41,512 nt of DNA from Pseudomonadota bacterium. Its GTDB lineage: Bacteria > Myxococcota_A > Bradymonadia > Bradymonadales > GCA-2716585. The notes beneath the pieces were generated by a model, which had not been told where the DNA came from, searched no databases, and saw only the letters and a program-made list of their open reading frames with translations. The stretch spans positions 1 through 41,512 of the forward strand of contig SYOX01000426.1 of assembly GCA_005804885.1 (NCBI GenBank). The letters run 5' to 3'. Shown in pieces: positions 16,470 to 24,731 of the stretch (positions within the stretch are counted from its first letter, which is position 1; the number at the start of each line of letters is the position of its first letter). A program made the position numbers and the translations under genes.

Positions 16470-18323
16470 GTGAACCCACCTCCGTCCCCGTGGCGTCAGC
16501 GCGTCGACGCGCTGCTCGGGCACCGCCGCCTGACCTGGGCGCTCGTCGCGCTGGCGCTGGCGTTCTCGGCGCCGACCCTCAACGACGACTTCCACGCCGA
16601 TGACTTCGCCCACCAGATGCTCCTGAGCGGGGTCCCCTTCGCTCCAGGCGCCGTCGTCGAGGGGGCGCTGCTGCCGCCGCTCTTCACCTTCATGGACGGG
16701 GTGCCGGACCACAACAGGGCCTTGAAGGAGCGCGGGATTTTCAGCTGGTGGACGCCGGAGGACGTCCGCGTGAACCTGTGGCGGCCCGTGACGGTGCTGA
16801 CCCACATGCTCGATCACGCGCTGGCGCCAGGGCGAGCCTGGGTGGCGCACGTCCACAACCTCCTGTGGTTCCTGCTGGTGGTGGCGATGGCCCACCGGCT
16901 CTTCGTGCAGATCGAGGGCGCCGGGGCGCTGGCCGGGCTGGCCGGGCTCATCTACGCCCTGGACGACGCCCACGGCCTGCCGATGGCGTGGATAGCTCAC
17001 AGAAACGCCTTGATCTGCGCGGCCTTCGGGATCGCGGCCCTCGCGCTGCACGATCGCTGGAGGCGCGGCGGGTGGCGGCCCGGGGCGCTGGCCGCGCCGG
17101 CGGTCTTCGGGGTGGGCCTGCTGGCCGGCGAGGCCACGATCGGGGCGCTGGCCTTCTTCTTCGCCCACGCGCTGACCCTGGACCCTGAGCGGCGCTGGGG
17201 GCCTCGGATCGGTGCGCTGGCGCCCTACGCCGCGGTGGTGGTGGTCTGGCGGGTCATCTACAACCTGTTCGGACACGGCGTGGAGGGCTCGGGGCTCTAC
17301 ATCGATCCGGTGCGATCGCCCCTGGACTTCGCCCAGGCCGTCGTCGAGCGCCTGCCGCTGCTGCTCTTCGATCAGTGGACCTCCTTTCCGGCGGTGGTGT
17401 CCAACTTCGCCCCGCCGCCCTTCGCCACGGTCGCCGCGCTGGTCGGGGTCGCCGCGATGGTCGCGCTGGCCGCGCTGATCCACCGCACCGCCGGCTGGGG
17501 GCGACACACCGCCTTCTGGGCCATCGGGATGGGGCTCGCCGCGATCCCGCTGTGCGCGACCTTCCCCTACAACCGGACCCTCTGGTTCGTGGGCCTCGGC
17601 GGGGCGGGCCTGCTGGCCCACATGCTGCGGGCGATCTGGGCGCCCGGGGCCCTGGGCGCTCCGGCGCCCTCCGACGCCCAGGCCGCTGCCGGCGTGCCGA
17701 CCCGCGCCGAGGCCCCAAGGCCAGGGCGCGCGGCGCGCTGGTCGCTGGCGGCGCTGGCGATCCTGCACCTGGGCCTCTCGGGGCCGCTGATGGTGCTCAA
17801 CGCCTGGAGCATCCGGCTGCTGTCGGAGGGGATATTCCACCTCTGCGACCACGCCCTGCCGGAGGACGCGTCGATCGAGGGGACGACGGCGATCTTCGTC
17901 AACGCCAACGATCTGTGCGTCGCCACCGTGGTCAGCCGCCGGATGGTGCGCAAGGTCCCGGCGCCGGCCCGCGTCCGCCAGCTGACCTCGGGCATCTACG
18001 ACATCGAGGTGATCGGGATCGACGCGCACACCATCGAGCTTCGGCCCCAGGGGGGCTTCCACTCGCGCTCCCCCGATCAGCTCATGCGCTCCGGCGACGA
18101 TCCGCTGCCCGTGGGCGCCATCGTCCACCTCAGCGACGTGCAGATCGAGATCGTCGCCCACAACCCCGAGGGCTTCGCCTCGGCCGCCCGCGCGACCTTC
18201 AAGGCCCGCCTCGACGACCCCTCGCTGGTCTGGCGCGCGATGTTCGACGGCCGCTTCGTGCCCTTCACGCCGCCGAGCCCGGGCCAGCGGGTCCTGATCC
18301 CTGCGGCAGAGCTGAGCCCTTGA
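16470..18323 (+). CDS. Polytopic membrane protein, possibly GT-C-type glycosyltransferase
   Basis: The 617-residue product starts at GTG 16470 behind GAGAGG. There are about ten hydrophobic helices between residues 20 and 450. An acidic loop right after the first TM (LNDDFHADDF, about 37-46) resembles the catalytic D-rich loop of GT-C glycosyltransferases such as ArnT/PMT-like enzymes. A soluble C-terminal domain of about 150 residues follows (from about 460), with beta-rich segments (TAIFVNANDL, YDIEVIGIDAHTIELRP). A central Pro/Ala-rich loop (about 395-415) is likely cytoplasmic. The family was not recognised; the GT-C suggestion is from topology only. The gene sits 22 nt after the glutamate-synthase-like gene and ends 15 nt before a convergent small membrane protein. 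Confidence 0.7.
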   Translation: MNPPPSPWRQRVDALLGHRRLTWALVALALAFSAPTLNDDFHADDFAHQMLLSGVPFAPGAVVEGALLPPLFTFMDGVPDHNRALKERGIFSWWTPEDVRVNLWRPVTVLTHMLDHALAPGRAWVAHVHNLLWFLLVVAMAHRLFVQIEGAGALAGLAGLIYALDDAHGLPMAWIAHRNALICAAFGIAALALHDRWRRGGWRPGALAAPAVFGVGLLAGEATIGALAFFFAHALTLDPERRWGPRIGALAPYAAVVVVWRVIYNLFGHGVEGSGLYIDPVRSPLDFAQAVVERLPLLLFDQWTSFPAVVSNFAPPPFATVAALVGVAAMVALAALIHRTAGWGRHTAFWAIGMGLAAIPLCATFPYNRTLWFVGLGGAGLLAHMLRAIWAPGALGAPAPSDAQAAAGVPTRAEAPRPGRAARWSLAALAILHLGLSGPLMVLNAWSIRLLSEGIFHLCDHALPEDASIEGTTAIFVNANDLCVATVVSRRMVRKVPAPARVRQLTSGIYDIEVIGIDAHTIELRPQGGFHSRSPDQLMRSGDDPLPVGAIVHLSDVQIEIVAHNPEGFASAARATFKARLDDPSLVWRAMFDGRFVPFTPPSPGQRVLIPAAELSP

Positions 18324-18338
18324 GGCGCCGAGGTCGAT

Positions 18339-18800
18339 CTACAAGATCATGAGCTTCTTATGGTTCTTGGTGATCTGGAGGCAGGCGGGGATGCTGACGG
18401 CCAGCAGGGCGATGCTCAGGACGCCGCAGAAGGCGCCGCCGAACATCGAGAAGGCGACGAAGCCATAGTAGACAGGCGCCCAGACCAGCCCGGCGATGAG
18501 GACGGCCTCGACCATCCCGAGGACGGCGCCCCAGGTGCGGCCCTTGACGACCGCCATCGAGGTCCCGATCGCCCCGAGGCCGACGATGAGGCTGGCCGAG
18601 ACGATGACCTTGGCCAGGGTCGGCAGGCCACCCGCGGAGCTGAGCAGGAGCTGGGCGCCGATCATGGCCGTGAAGGTCCCCGCCAGCGCCAGGGCGGCGG
18701 CGGCCAGCTTGACGTGCAGCGGCGCCTCCAGCGACCCCACCTCGTCGTCCTTGCCCTCGCCGGTCGTCGGGCCGGGCTCCTGGATCTTCTCTTCGCTCAT
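18339..18800 (-). CDS. Small four-TM membrane protein of unknown function
   Basis: The 153-residue product starts at ATG 18800 behind AGGAG. The first 30 residues are charged and disordered (MSEEKIQEPGPTTGEGKDDE). Four hydrophobic helices follow at about 32-52, 60-84, 90-112 and 117-140, ending in a basic tail (KNHKKLMIL). No motif identifies a family. Its start faces a 675-bp intergenic region that contains the long inverted repeat, so its promoter lies next to or within that element. Confidence 0.7.
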   Translation of the reverse strand: MSEEKIQEPGPTTGEGKDDEVGSLEAPLHVKLAAAALALAGTFTAMIGAQLLLSSAGGLPTLAKVIVSASLIVGLGAIGTSMAVVKGRTWGAVLGMVEAVLIAGLVWAPVYYGFVAFSMFGGAFCGVLSIALLAVSIPACLQITKNHKKLMIL

Positions 18801-19475
18801 CTGCGCGCTCCTCGCGGCTCTGTCTGTTCGAGGTGATTATGACCGCTCTGAGGCCCTCAGGTCGAGCCCTGCCCCTCGTCAGGCCCAGAGCTCGACGCCA
18901 GCGCAGCTGGTGGCCGGTGGCGCGAGGGCCGGCCTGGGGCGCTTCGGGCGCGGCAGGTTTGCTCAGTGAAGGTTCCAAGGCCCGCGACGCCACGGCATCC
19001 CACGCCACGATCGTGCCGACGGCGTATCGCCCCACGCTCCTCGCACCGCCCCTCACGGGGCGGGCTCGTCGGGTGGGGCTTGGATGCGCGGGTCGGCCTG
19101 CGCCCTGTCGGTCGCAGGCCCCCGCAAGGCCCAGGTCGACACCAGGGGGCGTGAAAACCCCAATCCACAGGCCCACTTCGACGCGCTGATCCGTCCCCGC
19201 GATCCGCCCTGGTCCGCCCGCCGGCCTGCGCCCAACGGGCGCAGCCCCCCCGCGCATCCAAGCCCCACCCGACGAGCCCGTCCCCAACGGGGGCGGTGCG
19301 AGGAGCGTGGGGCGATCGGCGGGCGCGGCAGGACTTCAGGCTTCACTGAGCAAGCCTGTCGGGCGCGGCCTGGGGTGAAAAATCGGTTGACGCGCCAGAA
19401 ACAGACTCCTATCTTACCCCGCCCTGAACTCAGGAGCAGCCATCACCGAGCGCCCCTTCAACCCCCGAGGAGAGC
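18801..19475. other. Gene-free divergent region holding a long inverted repeat
   Basis: No gene is supported in these 675 bases. Short frames here are interrupted, lack ribosome sites and mirror one another because of the inverted repeat. The bases between the element and the HelD-like start (19359-19475) include a lower-GC patch (GGGTGAAAAATCGGTTGACGC) with TTGAC at 19386-19390 as a possible -35 for the helicase gene. Confidence 0.6.
18954..19358. repeat. 405-bp inverted-repeat element with nested hairpins (MITE/REPIN-like)
   Basis: The core arms 19026-19092 and 19249-19316 are inverted copies matching at about 63 of 68 positions, differing only inside a loop. The outer blocks TTGCTCAGTGAAG (18959-18971) and CTTCACTGAGCAA (19341-19353) pair exactly. 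Each arm contains its own hairpins. Left: CCGCCCC-tcac-GGGGCGG (19046-19063) and GGCCTGCG/CGCAGGCC (19095-19120). Right: CTGCGCCC-aac-GGGCGCAG (19226-19244) and CAGGCTT/AAGCCTG (19337-19358). The equivalent hairpins keep their stems while loop bases differ, which suggests selection on structure. No transposase or target duplication was seen. It may be two oppositely oriented copies of a mobile structured repeat, a non-autonomous element, or a bidirectional terminator/regulator. Confidence 0.8.
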
Positions 19476-21518
19476 ATGCGCGACTCGACGAAGAAGAGCC
19501 CAGTGACAGAAGAGGAACACTTGCTGGAGACGGTCCAGCGGGCGCTCTCGCGCTCTGGCCCGGTGCGGACCCAGGCCGACTACCAGCGCGATCTGGAGGT
19601 GCTGCGCGAGTCGCTCGGCGAGGAGCGGCTGCCGGAGGACATGGCGTCGATCATCGAGCAGATGGAGATGCTCAAGATCCTCGCGCGGCAGACCTCCAAG
19701 GTCGTCGGCGAGGACATCGACGCCCAGAACCCCTACTTCGGGCACATGCGGCTTGAGGACGACGACGGGCGGCGGCGGGAGGTGCTCATCGGCAAGTCGA
19801 CCTGGATCCGCGAGGGCATCCAGATCGTCGACTGGCGCAACGCGCCCATCTCCCGGATCTTCTACCAGTGCCGCGAGGGCGACGCCTTCGAACTCCACGT
19901 CGAGGGCAACGAGGTCGAGGGCGAGGTGCTGGCGCGGCGCACGCTGTCGATCCGCCAGGGTCAGCTCCAGCGGGTGGATACGGGCAAGACGACCTGGATC
20001 AAGACCGCCGAGGGGCAGTGGGTGGATCTGACGGAGGCTCGCCCGAAGATGGCCGGCGGCTCCGGGGCCTCGCTGCGATCGACCGAGGGTCGCATTGTCC
20101 GCAAGGACAAGCACCTGCCGGAGATCGCCTCGCTGCTCGATCCGGCGCAGTTCGAGATGATCACGCGGGCGAACTCGGGGCTGATCGCCATCCAGGGCAG
20201 CGCCGGCTCGGGCAAGACGACCGTGGCGCTGCACCGCGTCGCCTTCCTGGCCTTTCAAGATCCCCGGCGCTACGACGCCCGCAACACCCTCATCCTGGTC
20301 TACAGCAAGGCGCTGGCCAGCTACATCTCCGCCGTCCTGCCGGCGCTGGGCGTCGAGGGCTTCCAGGTCCAGACCTGGGACGGGTGGGCGGCGCCGCTGC
20401 GCGAGCGGGCCTTCCCGAAGCTGCCCCGCGTGTTCAACGACGAGACCCCCGCCATCGTCTCGCGCTTCAAGCAGAGCGCCGCGGTGCTGGGCTTCCTGGA
20501 GGACTCGGTGGCCCGCCACCCTGGCCTCAAGCCCCTGGCGGTCTTCAACCAGAGCTTGACCGACCGGGGCTGGCTGGGCAAGTGCGCCGCGCGCCACAGC
20601 CCGGGCGTCTACACCGACGACCAGCTTGACGAGATCCACCTGTGGTGCAGCCGCATGCACGCCATCCGCGACGCCGGCGGGGGCGACAACGAGGACGACG
20701 TCCCGACCATCGACGCCGAGGACGAGGCGCTGCTGCTGCGCCTGTGGCAGCTCTGCCGCGGCCCCCTCCCCAGCGACAAGGGCGCGTCGATCGCCTACAA
20801 CCACATCGTCGTCGACGAGGCCCAGGACCTCTCCCCGGTCGAGCTGGCGATCCTGATTCACACCGCCCGGCCCGGCTCCCCGATCACCCTGGCCGGCGAC
20901 ACAGCCCAGCGCCTCGACAGCACCAACGACTTTCAGGACTGGTCCTACGTCCTGACCCACCTGGGACTGCCGCACACCGAGATCTCGCCGCTCCAGATCA
21001 GCTACCGCTCCACCGCCGAGATCATGGCCCTGGCCCTGGACGTCCTCGGACCCCTGGCCCCCGATCAGGCCCCCCTCGTGCCCCGCTCCGGCCCCGCGCC
21101 GAGCCTCTTCTGCTTCGCCAACGCCGGCGAGATGACCACGATGCTCTTCGATCGCCTCGAAGACCTCATGCTCAACGAGCCAGACGCCAACGTCGCGATC
21201 CTGGCCCGCTACCCCCGGCAGGCCGACGCCATCTACGAGGCCCTGGCCCGCGCCGAGCTCATCCGCGTCCGGCGCGTCGCCGACCAGGACTTCTCCTTCA
21301 CCCCCGGCATCGACGTCACCGACATCGTCCAGGCCAAGGGCCTTGAGTTCGATTACGTCGTCGTCGTCGACGTCGACGACACCACCTTCCCAAGAACCAG
21401 CGACTCCAGGCACCTGCTCCACGTCGCCATCACCCGCGCCGCCCACATGTGCTGGATCTGCACCACCTCGACCCCCTCGCCCTTGCTCCCCCCCTCCCTC
21501 AAGCCGACCCTCTTCTGA
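19476..21518 (+). CDS. HelD-like superfamily 1 ATPase/helicase
   Basis: The 680-residue product starts at ATG 19476 with AGGAGA 5-6 nt upstream. Motifs: NPYFGHM (about 88) and IVDWRNAPISRIFYQ (about 119-133), the characteristic HelD N-terminal segment. GSAGSGKTT (241-249) is Walker A, VVDEAQDLS (D447) is Walker B, and QISYRST, VQAKGLEFDYV and HVAITRA are C-terminal SF1 motifs. HelD proteins bind RNA polymerase and release stalled complexes using ATP; UvrD/Rep-type repair helicases share the motor. The HelD N-terminal signature and length favour the transcription role. The N-terminal arm (about 10-80) is helical and charged, consistent with the coiled coil that enters the polymerase secondary channel. 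It is monocistronic, downstream of the inverted-repeat element. Confidence 0.85.
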   Translation: MRDSTKKSPVTEEEHLLETVQRALSRSGPVRTQADYQRDLEVLRESLGEERLPEDMASIIEQMEMLKILARQTSKVVGEDIDAQNPYFGHMRLEDDDGRRREVLIGKSTWIREGIQIVDWRNAPISRIFYQCREGDAFELHVEGNEVEGEVLARRTLSIRQGQLQRVDTGKTTWIKTAEGQWVDLTEARPKMAGGSGASLRSTEGRIVRKDKHLPEIASLLDPAQFEMITRANSGLIAIQGSAGSGKTTVALHRVAFLAFQDPRRYDARNTLILVYSKALASYISAVLPALGVEGFQVQTWDGWAAPLRERAFPKLPRVFNDETPAIVSRFKQSAAVLGFLEDSVARHPGLKPLAVFNQSLTDRGWLGKCAARHSPGVYTDDQLDEIHLWCSRMHAIRDAGGGDNEDDVPTIDAEDEALLLRLWQLCRGPLPSDKGASIAYNHIVVDEAQDLSPVELAILIHTARPGSPITLAGDTAQRLDSTNDFQDWSYVLTHLGLPHTEISPLQISYRSTAEIMALALDVLGPLAPDQAPLVPRSGPAPSLFCFANAGEMTTMLFDRLEDLMLNEPDANVAILARYPRQADAIYEALARAELIRVRRVADQDFSFTPGIDVTDIVQAKGLEFDYVVVVDVDDTTFPRTSDSRHLLHVAITRAAHMCWICTTSTPSPLLPPSLKPTLF

Positions 21519-21622
21519 TCCCGACGCCCACGCCGAGATCGTCGCGCAAGCCCCACCCTCCAGGCTTCCCCCCCCCGCCTCGCCGCCCTGTCGACCCGCC
21601 CCACGCGGCTCATGATCCCGCA

Positions 21623-21641
21623 GCAGGCCCCTGCGGCCTGC
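21623..21641. terminator. Hairpin between convergent genes
   Basis: GCAGGCC-cctgc-GGCCTGC forms a perfect 7-bp stem with a 5-nt loop in the 223-bp gap between the helicase and protease genes. No T-tract follows, so it is only a candidate bidirectional terminator. Confidence 0.35.
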
Positions 21642-21741
21642 CCCTCCAGGCGCGCGCCAATCCATAAATGTGTGCAAGATCAAGGGCTTCGAGGAGAGTG
21701 GCCGACGCCGGGGCGGCGCAGCAAGGGGAGGAGATCAGCGA

Positions 21742-23097
21742 TCAGCGCTCGCCGACGCGCCGAAGCAGGGGCAGCAAGGGGAGCAGGAGCAGCAGGATGA
21801 GGGGCGCGCGCTGGACTGGCGCGCCGCGCGAGGGGGTTGCGCAGGCCGCGCGGTTCTCCACCGTCGGCGTCTCGTCGATCCAGCCCAGGCTCTCATCGTC
21901 GACCCAGGCCTGACCGGCCTCGCCGTTGTCCACCCACTCAGAGCCGGGGGCGTCGCCGTCGGGCGGGGGGTCGGGCGCGGGCATGGGGTCGTTGGGATCG
22001 CCAGGGTCGCCGATGGGGTTGTCGTCGCCCTCGCCAGGATCGGGCGCAGGGTCGTTGTCCGGTTCCGGGTCCGGGGTCGGATCGGGCAAGGGCTCAGGAT
22101 CGGCCTCCGGGATCTCGCCCGGCGGGTAGAGGGGGTGCTCGGGGTTGTCGTAGACCGTGACGTTCTCCCCGTCGGCCAGCACCTCGGTGTAGACCCAGGT
22201 CCCGCCGAACTCGTCGTTGTCGATCATCAGCGCGTCGTCCTCGGCGGCCAGCCACGTCGTCTGGCCCGGCTGGATCAAGGTCCACCACGAGCACGTCACG
22301 CTGTCCTCGTGGTTGCACCTGGCCCAGAGCTGGCGGCCCGTCGAGTTGGTGATCTGGATCTTGCGCCGAGTCACCGGATCGCCATCCAGCTCCTCCCACT
22401 GCCGCAGCTGCGCCTCCAGCTCCTGCTTGATGGACCAGGGGAAGCCGAAGATGTCCTCGCCGTCGCCCGTATAATAGCCGCTGTTGATGCCGAAGACCGG
22501 CCCGTCCACACCCAGGACGAAGGGGCCGCCCGAGTCACCGGGGCACAGGTGGCTGCTGTTGCCGTAGCTGAAGGTCGCCTTGCGCTTGGTGTAACCGCCC
22601 CCCTGGTTCCACCGATCCGTGCACCCGTAGCCGAAGATCGTCACCTCCTCGTTCGGATCTGGCCCTCGATCCGAGACGCGGGTGGGCACGGCCACGCTCG
22701 ACGGCACGCTGCTGGAGAGCTGCAGCAGCGCCACGTCCCTGTCGCCCAGATCGCCGGAGAACACCTTGATCCGCCGCACGCTGTAGGACTCTTGCCCGCC
22801 GTTGGCCATCTGGACGTTGAAAGTCGAGTAGTTGCCAGGGTTTGGGCGAGAGGAGTAGCCCATGCAGTGCGCGGCGGTGATGACGAGGTTGGGTCGGATG
22901 AGGGTGGCGGTGCAGCCGCCGATGTCCCCGATCTCGGGGCGCTCGTTGGTGATTTCGCCGTTGATCAGCGCGCCGCCGCGCTCGCCGCGCTCGCCGTCCA
23001 TCTCGCCGCCCACGCAGCCCGCCGCGGCGAGCGCCAGGCAGAAGGCGCCGACTTTCAAGGGGAGGTTGAGGGGCAGGGGGATGGGGGTCGCTTCCAT
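21742..23097 (-). CDS. Trypsin-like serine protease lipoprotein with MYXO-CTERM-like tail
   Basis: The 451-residue product starts at ATG 23097, with GGAG 5 nt upstream; a GTG at 23103 is possible. LALAAAGC is a lipobox (Cys28). The S1 catalytic triad is intact: TAAHC (His77), DRDVALLQL (Asp121) and CPGDSGGP (Ser189). A beta-rich segment (about 245-320) follows. A Pro/Asp-rich linker of about 60 residues (PDPTPDPEPDNDPAPDP) comes next. The end is CATPSRGAPVQ, a run of Leu/Pro (LILLLLLPLLPLL) and RRVGER, which is the Cys-hydrophobic-Arg plan of a MYXO-CTERM sorting signal. If both signals work, both ends would be anchored. It is likely a cell-surface protease. The gene is divergent from another secreted Cys-rich protein with a similar tail. 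Confidence 0.88.
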   Translation of the reverse strand: MEATPIPLPLNLPLKVGAFCLALAAAGCVGGEMDGERGERGGALINGEITNERPEIGDIGGCTATLIRPNLVITAAHCMGYSSRPNPGNYSTFNVQMANGGQESYSVRRIKVFSGDLGDRDVALLQLSSSVPSSVAVPTRVSDRGPDPNEEVTIFGYGCTDRWNQGGGYTKRKATFSYGNSSHLCPGDSGGPFVLGVDGPVFGINSGYYTGDGEDIFGFPWSIKQELEAQLRQWEELDGDPVTRRKIQITNSTGRQLWARCNHEDSVTCSWWTLIQPGQTTWLAAEDDALMIDNDEFGGTWVYTEVLADGENVTVYDNPEHPLYPPGEIPEADPEPLPDPTPDPEPDNDPAPDPGEGDDNPIGDPGDPNDPMPAPDPPPDGDAPGSEWVDNGEAGQAWVDDESLGWIDETPTVENRAACATPSRGAPVQRAPLILLLLLPLLPLLRRVGER

Positions 23098-23579
23098 GTC
23101 CACTCCGTGATGCAGGCTCTTGGCGCCGTCACTGGACAGAGCACGCCGCGTGCCAGCGCCTTGGGGATCAGGGATCTCGACGCCATCGGGATCGAGCTTC
23201 CTCGCCAGAGTGGGGGCGCCGCCTCAGTGCGGCGTTCATGCCTCACCCTCATCGGCATCTTGTCACACCCTCGGCGGCCAGCGCCTTGGCCCGCCGAGGC
23301 CAGCCCACGGGGCAGCCAGCGCCGTGGGCTCGCCGAGGCCTCCCATCGAGCCTGGACAGGGCCTCAAGGTTCACGAGGTCTTCCAGCCAAAGCCTTCAGC
23401 CGGGCACCTGGCCAGAGCGCGCTGGACCTGCCTTGCCAGGGAGGCCATGCTGATCTTTAACAGCGGCGCGTCGGGGGTGTCTCCTCGCGGGCAGGCGCGA
23501 GGCCAAAGCGGACCTCGCCCGCTCTGAGGCGACCTCGGCGTCTCTGGCGGGCAGGCGCAAGGCAGATCAGGGAGGCGCG
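23098..23579. other. Divergent intergenic region with short repeats and a hairpin
   Basis: No gene is supported in these 482 bases between the protease and the haem/Cys-rich protein. GCCAGCGCC(T/G)TGG occurs three times (23152-23164, 23277-23289, 23315-23327). AGCCCACGG (23302-23310) and CCGTGGGCT (23322-23330) pair perfectly around an 11-nt loop. GGGCAGGCGC(G/A)AGGC occurs twice near 23489 and 23550. These may be remnants of a mobile repeat; no promoter was identified. Confidence 0.5.
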
Positions 23580-24731
23580 ATGAGGGAGAGGGGGAGAGGG
23601 ATGAGGGCAGGGCTGGCGCTGGTGGCGGCCTGTGGGGCGCTCGGGGTGGCGTCGGCGGCGTCGGCGCGCCCCAGCTATGTGAGCCTGATCCCCAATGATT
23701 TCGAGTGCTTGACCTGCCACGTCAACCCGATCGGCGGAGGCCGTCGCAATGACTTTGGCGATGACTTCGGGGGCCACGGGGCGGTCTGGGCGGAGGTCTT
23801 CGCGATAGACTCGGATGGGGACGGCTTCACCAACGGCGATGAGCTCGGCGATCCGGAGGGCGTCTGGCGCCCTGGCGACCCCGATCCTGGGGGGATCGCG
23901 GCGAACCCTGGCGATCCGCGAAGCGTCCCTGTCCGGGAGGGGTGCGGCGACGGGGCGCTGGAGCAGGGCGAGCAATGCGATCGCGAGGCGCTGGGCGGGG
24001 CGACCTGCCAGAGCGTCGGCTTCGAGGCTGGGGTGCTGGCGTGCGGGGAGCGGTGCCTCTTTGACACCTCGGGCTGTCGGCTGTGCGGCAATGGGGTGCG
24101 GGAGGAGGGGGAGGCGTGCGACGGCTTTGACACGGGCGGGCAGTCGTGCCGCTTCCTCGGCTTCCACCAGGGCCGGGTGGTCTGCACCCGGGAGTGCGCC
24201 CTGGACGCCTCGGGCTGCCACCATTGCGGGGACGGGGTGCGGGACGAGGGGGAGGCGTGCGACGGGGAGGATCTGGGCGAGTCGTCGTGCGGAGCGGCGG
24301 TGCCGGGCAGCCAGGGGGCGCTCTCGTGCGACGAGGGCTGCGCGCTGGACACCTCGGGGTGCGTCATCCCGGAGCAGGCGCCGGAGCCTGAGGCCGATCC
24401 CGAGGCCGGCGAGCCCGAGCAGGGCGGCTCGGAGCCCGAGGCGCAGGGTGAGGAGCCAGGCGCGGGAGGCGAGGGCGGCGGGTGCGCTGCGGCCAGCCGC
24501 GGCGGGCGGCGCCCGTGGGGGGAGGCGTGGGCGATCCTGGCGCTGGCCGCCGCGCTCGCGGTTCGGGCACGGCGGATCGGCCAGTCGACTTCGATGACGC
24601 GCACGTCGAGATCGCACACTCTACCCCCCGTCCCCCGCACTCCACCCCCTTACCCACCATCGAAGTCGACCTTGCGATTGCCCTGGTGGGCGCTCAGGGG
24701 CGCAGGCGCGCGGCGAGCAGCGGGGCGATGA
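23580..24731 (+). CDS. Secreted monohaem, Cys-rich repeat protein with MYXO-CTERM-like segment
   Basis: The 383-residue product starts at ATG 23580 with GGGAGG upstream; ATG 23601 is an alternative. A Sec signal (AGLALVAACGALGVASAASA) is followed by CLTCH (single haem c motif) and a Ca-binding-like loop DSDGDGFTNGDELGDP. Three Cys-rich units follow (starting CGDGALEQGEQCD, CGNGVREEGEACD and CGDGVRDEGEACD), matching the Myxococcus Cys-rich repeat. An acidic Glu/Pro linker leads to GGGCAAASRGG, a hydrophobic helix (AWAILALAAALAV) and RARR, the MYXO-CTERM plan. Unusually, about 50 residues of Pro/Ser/Arg-rich sequence follow. The frame overlaps the 3' end of the opposite sirtuin gene by 38 nt. 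The tail may be readthrough after loss of an earlier stop. Surface electron-transfer or binding role is inferred. Confidence 0.8.
   Translation: MRERGRGMRAGLALVAACGALGVASAASARPSYVSLIPNDFECLTCHVNPIGGGRRNDFGDDFGGHGAVWAEVFAIDSDGDGFTNGDELGDPEGVWRPGDPDPGGIAANPGDPRSVPVREGCGDGALEQGEQCDREALGGATCQSVGFEAGVLACGERCLFDTSGCRLCGNGVREEGEACDGFDTGGQSCRFLGFHQGRVVCTRECALDASGCHHCGDGVRDEGEACDGEDLGESSCGAAVPGSQGALSCDEGCALDTSGCVIPEQAPEPEADPEAGEPEQGGSEPEAQGEEPGAGGEGGGCAAASRGGRRPWGEAWAILALAAALAVRARRIGQSTSMTRTSRSHTLPPVPRTPPPYPPSKSTLRLPWWALRGAGARRAAGR

Noticed and set aside
16434..18161. A 575-codon minus-strand frame opposite the polytopic membrane protein.
   Set aside because: Codon-aligned antisense shadow; composition (His/Gln/Arg/Gly) is typical of antisense of hydrophobic high-GC genes.
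18954..19358. Insertion sequence ends at the inverted repeat.
   Set aside because: No transposase frame lies between the arms (only about 155 bp), and no target-site duplication was found flanking them.
21670..23460. A 596-codon plus-strand frame opposite the protease gene.
   Set aside because: Antisense shadow of a gene with an intact S1 triad; no ribosome site or domain.
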